Source of the DNA: CAYQJL01 sp964612295
GTDB taxonomy: Bacteria; Eisenbacteria; RBG-16-71-46; CAIMUX01; WJJG01
Direction: 5' to 3'
NCBI GenBank assembly: GCA_964612295.1
Contig: CAZTDY010000017.1
Location: 1-62,497 of the forward strand
Length of the DNA: 62,497 bases
Part shown: piece after piece, positions 61,763 to 62,497 of the stretch
Layout of the letters: each line of letters starts with the position of its first letter
Position numbering within the stretch: the first letter of the stretch is position 1
The notes under the pieces: generated by a model
Databases searched by the model: none
What the model saw: only the letters and a program-made list of their open reading frames with translations
What the model was told of the DNA's origin: nothing
Program-made: the position numbers and the translations under genes

Positions 61763-62401
61763 TCATTGACCCACGATCACTTTGCGCATCGCGCTCTGGT
61801 TGTTCTGCGTGAGCCGAACGAAGTACACACCCGGAGTGACCTGGCTCCCGCCGCTCGTCAAACCGGACCACCCCAGCTGATGCTCGCCGGCGGTTTGCCA
61901 CCCGTTCGCGAGGGTAGTGATCAGCCGTCCGTTCACATCCACGATGTCTAAGCGAACCGCACCGGCCGCGGGCAGCTCGAAGGCGAAGGTCGTCGCGGAT
62001 ACGCAGGGGTTGGGATAGTTCTGCACCAGCCGCAGCGTGGACTCCGCCGCGTGCCAGGGGACATCGCCCGATTCGTCGCACTGCTGGGGAAAGACGCGGA
62101 AGCCGTGCGTACCTTCATCCGCCAGGTAGACGTAGTTCTCGTCTAGGCCGATGCCGTATGAGTATCCGCCTCCGGTGCCGTGCCCCGTGAAGAACGGCTG
62201 GGTGGGATCAGTGACGTCCACCACGTAGAGCCCGTTGCTATCGTTTGCCAAGTAGGCGTAGTTGCCGGCGACCTCGACCTCGTATCCCGTCATCGATGGC
62301 AAGTACGGTTGGCCGACAAGCACCGGAGCCGTCGGAGTGGTTACATCGATCAGATAGAACCCGCCGTTGTAGTCGAGGGCATAGACGTAGTTGCCGGACA
62401 C
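61763..62401 (-). CDS. C-terminal piece of an LVIVD-repeat protein with FlgD/T9SS-like sorting domain
   Basis: The frame gives 212 residues from a GTG and reaches a stop (TAG at 62453-62455 on the minus strand) shortly upstream. It begins in the middle of an LVIVD-type beta-propeller repeat (NYVYALDYNGGFYLIDVTTP, NYAYLANDSNGLYVVDVTDP) and has no signal peptide. The end (about 120-212) is a FlgD-Ig-like sorting domain: LVQNYPNPCVSATTFAFELP, VDVNGRLITTL, VTPGVYFVRL. Such proteins are normally exported. All three frames upstream contain stops within 50 bases, so this is a truncated remnant or a gene with frameshifts at the window edge. Confidence 0.6.
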   Translation of the reverse strand: MSGNYVYALDYNGGFYLIDVTTPTAPVLVGQPYLPSMTGYEVEVAGNYAYLANDSNGLYVVDVTDPTQPFFTGHGTGGGYSYGIGLDENYVYLADEGTHGFRVFPQQCDESGDVPWHAAESTLRLVQNYPNPCVSATTFAFELPAAGAVRLDIVDVNGRLITTLANGWQTAGEHQLGWSGLTSGGSQVTPGVYFVRLTQNNQSAMRKVIVGQ

Positions 62402-62497
62402 CGCAAGTGATGTGATTTGCTCATCGACGGAGTCGGATTCTCCTAACGCGGACTATTCACGAATGTTCATCCCAACGCGCTGCCCCCACGATATTGG

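Overview
The window is a GC-rich (roughly 60-63 % by eye) stretch of chromosome from a Gram-negative-type (diderm) bacterium. Pointers to an outer membrane are an AsmA-family protein, several lipoproteins with signal-peptidase II boxes, a predicted outer-membrane barrel and CsgG-like proteins. A FlgD/T9SS-like C-terminal 'YPNP...GVYFVRL' domain near the right edge, a tricorn protease, an alpha-glucan phosphorylase with DUF3417 and a conserved DUF6754-type membrane cluster fit the uncultured FCB-superphylum lineages (Eisenbacteria / Krumholzibacteriota-like). That placement is inference. I see no rRNA, tRNA, CRISPR array, insertion sequence or phage integrase.

Left part (1-15752): a STAS anti-anti-sigma protein, an AsmA protein, an M24 peptidase, and a response regulator - histidine kinase - glycosyltransferase operon. 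Then come an M29 aminopeptidase, a four-gene membrane-protein cluster of unknown function followed by an MTHFSD-like 5-formyl-THF cyclo-ligase, an aldehyde-dehydrogenase-fold protein that has lost its catalytic residues, and a sulfatase-superfamily protein.

Centre (15749-32149): a complete-looking contractile injection machine of the type VI secretion kind, in two divergent operons. Leftwards: clpV-tssB-tssC-tssD-tssD-vgrG-tssE-tssF-tssG. Rightwards: tssK, a tail-anchored membrane protein, an N-terminal GTPase with a central membrane helix, and a GAP1-N-like partner. Sheath, baseplate, spike and ATPase are recognisable. The tube proteins look like the TssD form known from Bacteroidota T6SSiii. 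The canonical membrane complex (TssJ, DotU-type TssL, IcmF-type TssM) is not there and appears to be replaced by the GTPase module. This is the best candidate for an undescribed system.

Right-centre (32178-40096): a secreted small protein, an NlpC/P60 protein, an FMN-binding split-barrel protein, an NfeD-SPFH (stomatin) pair, a tricorn-like protease and a MATE exporter.

Right (40118-50816): a six-gene leftward envelope operon: PEGA-like lipoprotein, two CsgG-like secreted proteins, a TPR/CsgG-like lipoprotein, a predicted outer-membrane barrel and a 1479-residue lipoprotein with twelve Cys-rich Kre9/KNH-like repeats. It is a second candidate for a new assembly.

Far right (50900-62497): a DASS-type transporter broken by an internal deletion, a metallophosphoesterase translationally coupled to an orphan DNA methyltransferase, an MttB-family methyltransferase homologue without pyrrolysine, an SGNH-like membrane protein, a beta-helix lipoprotein, glycogen phosphorylase, a Nudix hydrolase, an AIM24-family protein, and a C-terminal piece of an LVIVD-repeat/FlgD-like sorted protein at the edge.
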